Source: Hyphomicrobiales bacterium (lineage in GTDB: Bacteria; Pseudomonadota; Alphaproteobacteria; Rhizobiales; Beijerinckiaceae). Taken from it: a stretch of 7,807 nt of DNA. The stretch spans positions 1-7,807 of the forward strand of contig JAQGKN010000143.1 in the NCBI GenBank assembly GCA_028290085.1, given 5' to 3'. Below, one piece after another: positions 5,600 through 7,807 of this stretch (position 1 is its first letter; the number at the start of each line of letters is the position of its first letter). The notes beneath the pieces are model-generated. The model searched no databases, was not told the origin of the DNA, and saw only the letters and a list, made by a program, of their open reading frames with translations. The position numbers and the translations under genes are program-made.

Positions 5600-6475
5600 A
5601 TGAACTCCGCTCGCCCGGCATCCTCCCCGACCATCGCGCTTGCGCTCGGCGCCGGTGGCGCGCGCGGCCTTGCCCATGTCGCGGTGCTGGAAGCACTCGA
5701 CGATCTCGGCCTTCCCCCAGTTGAAATCGCAGGCACGTCCATGGGCGCCATTCTCGGCGCTGCCTACGCGGCGGGCCTCACAGGACGTGAAATTCGCGCC
5801 CACCTTCTGGGCCTGCTGCGCGACCGCGCGGGGGTGATGAGCCTGCTGCTGCGCGCGCGCATCGGACGGTTCAAGGACCTCTTCAGCGGCGGGTTCAGCA
5901 ATCCGGTCCTGATCGACGGCGAAGTGTTTCTGGACCTGTTCTGGCCGAAAGCCGTGCCGGATCGGTTCGAGGAATTGAAACTGCCGTTCACGGCCGTTGC
6001 TACCGATTTCGCGGGACGCTGCGAGACGGCGTTCAACTCTGGGCCTCTGGCTCCCGCTGTCGCGGGCTCCATGGCTATACCGGGATTGGTGAAGCCGGTG
6101 ATGGCCAATGGTCGCATTCTGGTCGATGGCGGAGCGGTCAATCCATTGCCCTTTCGCGGGCTTCTCTCGCGCGCCGATCTTGTCATCGCATGCGATGTGA
6201 CAGGCGGTCCCGTGGCGGATCGCGCAGGCGCGCCCTCGCCCTTCGAGGCGATGTTTGGCACAGCGCAGATCATGCAGAACGCCATCACCTCGGAAATGCT
6301 GAAGGTCAGCCGTCCCGATATCCTGCTGGTGCCAGCAGTGCAGGGCTTTCGGGTGCTCGATTTCTTCAAGGCCGCGCAGATTCTCGCGGCCGCCGAACCC
6401 TTGCGTGACGAGATCAAGCGCGCGATCGATGCGCATCTCGAGAATATTCTTAAAAGTCCTGTGGAGCCTTCATGA
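5600..6475 (+). CDS. Patatin-like phospholipase/serine hydrolase (RssA-type)
   Basis: 291 residues, a single patatin domain. Family motifs in order: the glycine-rich oxyanion loop GAGGARGLAHVAVLEAL (17-33); the nucleophile elbow GTSMG (45-49) with S47 as catalytic serine; and the D-G-G motif in LVDGGAVNPLP, with D176 as the second dyad residue. The PxxxAxxAGSMAIPG-like segment (about 149-162) is also typical. The dyad is complete, so it should be an active lipid acyl hydrolase or related esterase; the natural substrate is unknown. No signal peptide or membrane segment is seen, so a cytoplasmic enzyme is likely. No strong Shine-Dalgarno precedes the ATG. It diverges from the oxygenase operon across 167 bases that hold both operator boxes, and its stop overlaps the next start by four bases (ATGA), so it forms a two-gene operon with the binding protein. 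Confidence 0.92.
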   Translation: MNSARPASSPTIALALGAGGARGLAHVAVLEALDDLGLPPVEIAGTSMGAILGAAYAAGLTGREIRAHLLGLLRDRAGVMSLLLRARIGRFKDLFSGGFSNPVLIDGEVFLDLFWPKAVPDRFEELKLPFTAVATDFAGRCETAFNSGPLAPAVAGSMAIPGLVKPVMANGRILVDGGAVNPLPFRGLLSRADLVIACDVTGGPVADRAGAPSPFEAMFGTAQIMQNAITSEMLKVSRPDILLVPAVQGFRVLDFFKAAQILAAAEPLRDEIKRAIDAHLENILKSPVEPS

Positions 6476-7635
6476 ACCTGCGTTTGCCGCTAGCTCTTGC
6501 GTTCGCCCTCGCTGCCATCGTGCCGTCATTTGCCGCCGAGCCCTTTCGTGTCGGGCTCGTTCTTCCTCTAAGCGGCCCCTTCGCGGGCTCCATCGGGCGT
6601 CAGGTCGAAAACGGCGTGCGGCTCTATCTCAAGCAGCATGGCGAGGACGTCGCCGGCCGGAAGATCGAGATCGTGCTGCGTGACGATGCGGGCCAGCCCG
6701 ACACGACGCGCCGTCTCGCGCAGGAACTGGTGACCAACGATCATGTCGATCTGCTCGCGGGCTTCGGCCTCACGCCGCTGGCGCTTGCCGCGGCACCTGT
6801 TGCGACGCGCGCCAAAGTGCCGATGATCGTGATGGCGGCGGCGACCTCGATCATCACCGAGCAATCGCCGTTCATCCTGCGCACCAGTTTCACAATGGCG
6901 CAGAATGTGACGCCACTTGCCCAATGGGCGGCGCGCAATGGCATGAAACGCGTGGTCACGCTCGTCTCTGATTATGGTCCGGGCCAGGACGCGGAAAAGG
7001 CCTTCATGAAGGGCTTCGAATCCTCCGGCGGTCAGGTCGTTGGAAGCCTGCGGGCTCCGCTCGCCAGCCCCGCTTTCGGCCCCTATCTGCAACGCGCCAA
7101 GGATCTTTCGCCCGACGCATTGTTTCTCTTCGTGCCCAATGGGCAGGGCGCCGATCTCATGAAGTCCGTTGCCGAGCGCGGGTTCGCTGAGGCCGGCATC
7201 AAGGTTATCGCCACCGGCGATGTGGTCGACGATCTGACGCTGGATGACATGGGCGAGCCCGTCATGGGCATGATCACCTCGCATCATTATTCGGCCGCGC
7301 ACGACTCGCCGGAAAACCGCGACTATCGCGAGGCCTTCATGAAGGCCTATGGCGTGCGTCCCAACCTCATGGCCATCGGCGGCTATGACGGGATGCATCT
7401 TGTTTTCGACGCGCTTGCCGCGACGAAGGGCGAGGCGAGAGGCGAGGCGCTCGTCGAGGCCATGAAAGGCCGCGCCTGGGTCAGTCCGCGCGGGCCGATC
7501 AGCATCGACCCCGCGACGCGCGACATCGTGCAAAACGTCTATATCCGCAAGGTCGAGCGCCGCGACGGTGCCTTGTGGAATGTCGAGTTCGAAACAGTGC
7601 CCGCCGTGCGCGATCCCGGCAAAAGCACGAACTAG
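6472..7635 (+). CDS. Periplasmic solute-binding protein, branched-chain amino acid (LivJ/LivK-like, Peripla_BP_6) type
   Basis: 387 residues. An N-terminal signal peptide has a hydrophobic core (residues 4-18, LPLALAFALAAIVPS) and a likely signal peptidase I site after A21 or A22. The mature protein opens with FRVGLVLPLSGPFAGSIGRQVENGVRLYL, the hallmark start of type I binding proteins, followed by GRKIEIVLRDDAGQPDTTRRLAQELV (about 63-88). The later GGYDGMHLVFDAL segment is also typical. In the periplasm it would capture a small ligand for an ABC importer. The family binds branched-chain amino acids, amides and, in Rhodopseudomonas, aromatic acids, so an aromatic ligand related to the adjacent oxygenase is possible but not shown. 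GGAG five bases before the ATG supports the start, which overlaps the patatin-like stop. No permease or ATPase gene follows: the next gene converges from the other strand, so this is an orphan binding protein within this locus. Confidence 0.93.
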   Translation: MNLRLPLALAFALAAIVPSFAAEPFRVGLVLPLSGPFAGSIGRQVENGVRLYLKQHGEDVAGRKIEIVLRDDAGQPDTTRRLAQELVTNDHVDLLAGFGLTPLALAAAPVATRAKVPMIVMAAATSIITEQSPFILRTSFTMAQNVTPLAQWAARNGMKRVVTLVSDYGPGQDAEKAFMKGFESSGGQVVGSLRAPLASPAFGPYLQRAKDLSPDALFLFVPNGQGADLMKSVAERGFAEAGIKVIATGDVVDDLTLDDMGEPVMGMITSHHYSAAHDSPENRDYREAFMKAYGVRPNLMAIGGYDGMHLVFDALAATKGEARGEALVEAMKGRAWVSPRGPISIDPATRDIVQNVYIRKVERRDGALWNVEFETVPAVRDPGKSTN

Positions 7636-7807
7636 ACGACCTCTCGCTCTGGGCCGGAGTCGAAGTCTACGAGACCGAGTTCCATCGCCAGCACCGCGGC
7701 ATGCGTGGTGTTGGTGACACCGAGTTTTGCGCGGGCGCGACTGAGATAGAAATTCACGGTCTGCTCGGAGATATGCAGAAGATGCGCGATCTGCTTCACT
7801 TTCTTGC
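7632..7807 (-). CDS. LuxR-family transcriptional regulator, C-terminal GerE-type helix-turn-helix (5' part outside window)
   Basis: Only the last 57 codons and the TAG stop are inside the window. The visible part is a LuxR/GerE DNA-binding domain: KKVKQIAHLLHISEQTVNFYLSRARAKLGVTNTTHAAVLA, with the recognition helix EQTVNFYLSRARAKLGV, followed by a short tail ending in EREVV. Whether the missing N-terminus is an autoinducer-binding, receiver or other sensory domain cannot be told. TVNFYLSRARAKLGV resembles quorum-sensing-type alphaproteobacterial LuxR solos, but this is a weak pointer. The gene converges with the solute-binding protein gene and their stop codons share the CTAG at 7632-7635. 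Confidence 0.87.
   Translation of the reverse strand, partial: KKVKQIAHLLHISEQTVNFYLSRARAKLGVTNTTHAAVLAMELGLVDFDSGPEREVV

Noticed and set aside
5522..5600. Plus-strand sigma70 promoter for the patatin-like gene
   Set aside because: TTGTAT-like hexamers occur, but no partner -10 at proper spacing was convincing, so no promoter is annotated.
5561..6436. Minus-strand 291-codon open frame
   Set aside because: Antisense to the patatin-like gene with its complete GTSMG and DGG motifs; no motif of its own, and it would run from inside that gene through the control region.
6568..7533. Minus-strand 321-codon open frame
   Set aside because: Antisense to the solute-binding protein, which has a signal peptide and family motifs; the minus product is His/Arg-rich with no domain.
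1..7807. CRISPR arrays, tRNA or rRNA genes, transposases, riboswitches
   Set aside because: No regularly spaced repeats, no cloverleaf or rRNA-like stretches, no transposase or integrase motifs and no riboswitch-like leader were seen on either strand.

Overview
The window is high-GC bacterial chromosome, most likely from an alphaproteobacterium of the order Hyphomicrobiales (Rhizobiales). This rests on codon use (long spurious reading frames opposite the real genes), on a divergent rluB/tadA pair, on the style of the vanillate-demethylase-like cluster and on a C-terminal LuxR-type helix-turn-helix. Genus cannot be read from the sequence. Protein family names below come from motif recognition by eye, not from searches.

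Layout. (1) 1-1560: an RNA-modification pair, rluB (minus, 3' end outside the window) and tadA (plus), divergent across a 45-base gap. (2) 1570-2580: a compact AT-richer island on the minus strand. It has a near-consensus sigma70 promoter and a small cysteine-containing orphan protein carrying a PRVPAG..GGEWT-type motif, followed by a translationally coupled small protein that resembles DUF6968. The island ends in about 200 bases with no recognisable gene. (3) 2581-5432: a minus-strand operon of Rieske non-heme iron oxygenase (VanA-like), GntR/FCD repressor (VanR-like) and PDR/VanB-type flavin-[2Fe-2S] reductase. (4) 5433-5599: the divergent control region, with two identical TTGTATACAG boxes and a third palindrome between them. 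One box sits directly after the predicted -10 of the oxygenase operon. (5) 5600-7635: a plus-strand pair with a 4-base overlap, a patatin-like serine hydrolase and a periplasmic branched-chain-amino-acid-type solute-binding protein. (6) 7632-7807: the C-terminal end of a LuxR-family regulator on the minus strand, whose stop codon shares a CTAG palindrome with the stop of the binding protein.

How it fits together. Reductase, oxygenase and regulator make a complete two-component aromatic demethylase or hydroxylase with its own local repressor. Electrons would pass from NAD(P)H through FMN and the [2Fe-2S] cluster of the reductase to the Rieske centre and mononuclear iron of the oxygenase. The GntR protein probably represses the operon by binding the GTATAC boxes until a substrate-derived ligand binds. 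The divergent hydrolase and solute-binding protein could share this control and supply or capture substrate, but no permease or ATPase genes are in the window, so that is inference. The least explained part is the small island at 1570-2383, which has the form of a two-gene cassette, possibly of effector/immunity type. No known defence system, CRISPR array, tRNA, rRNA or transposase is visible.
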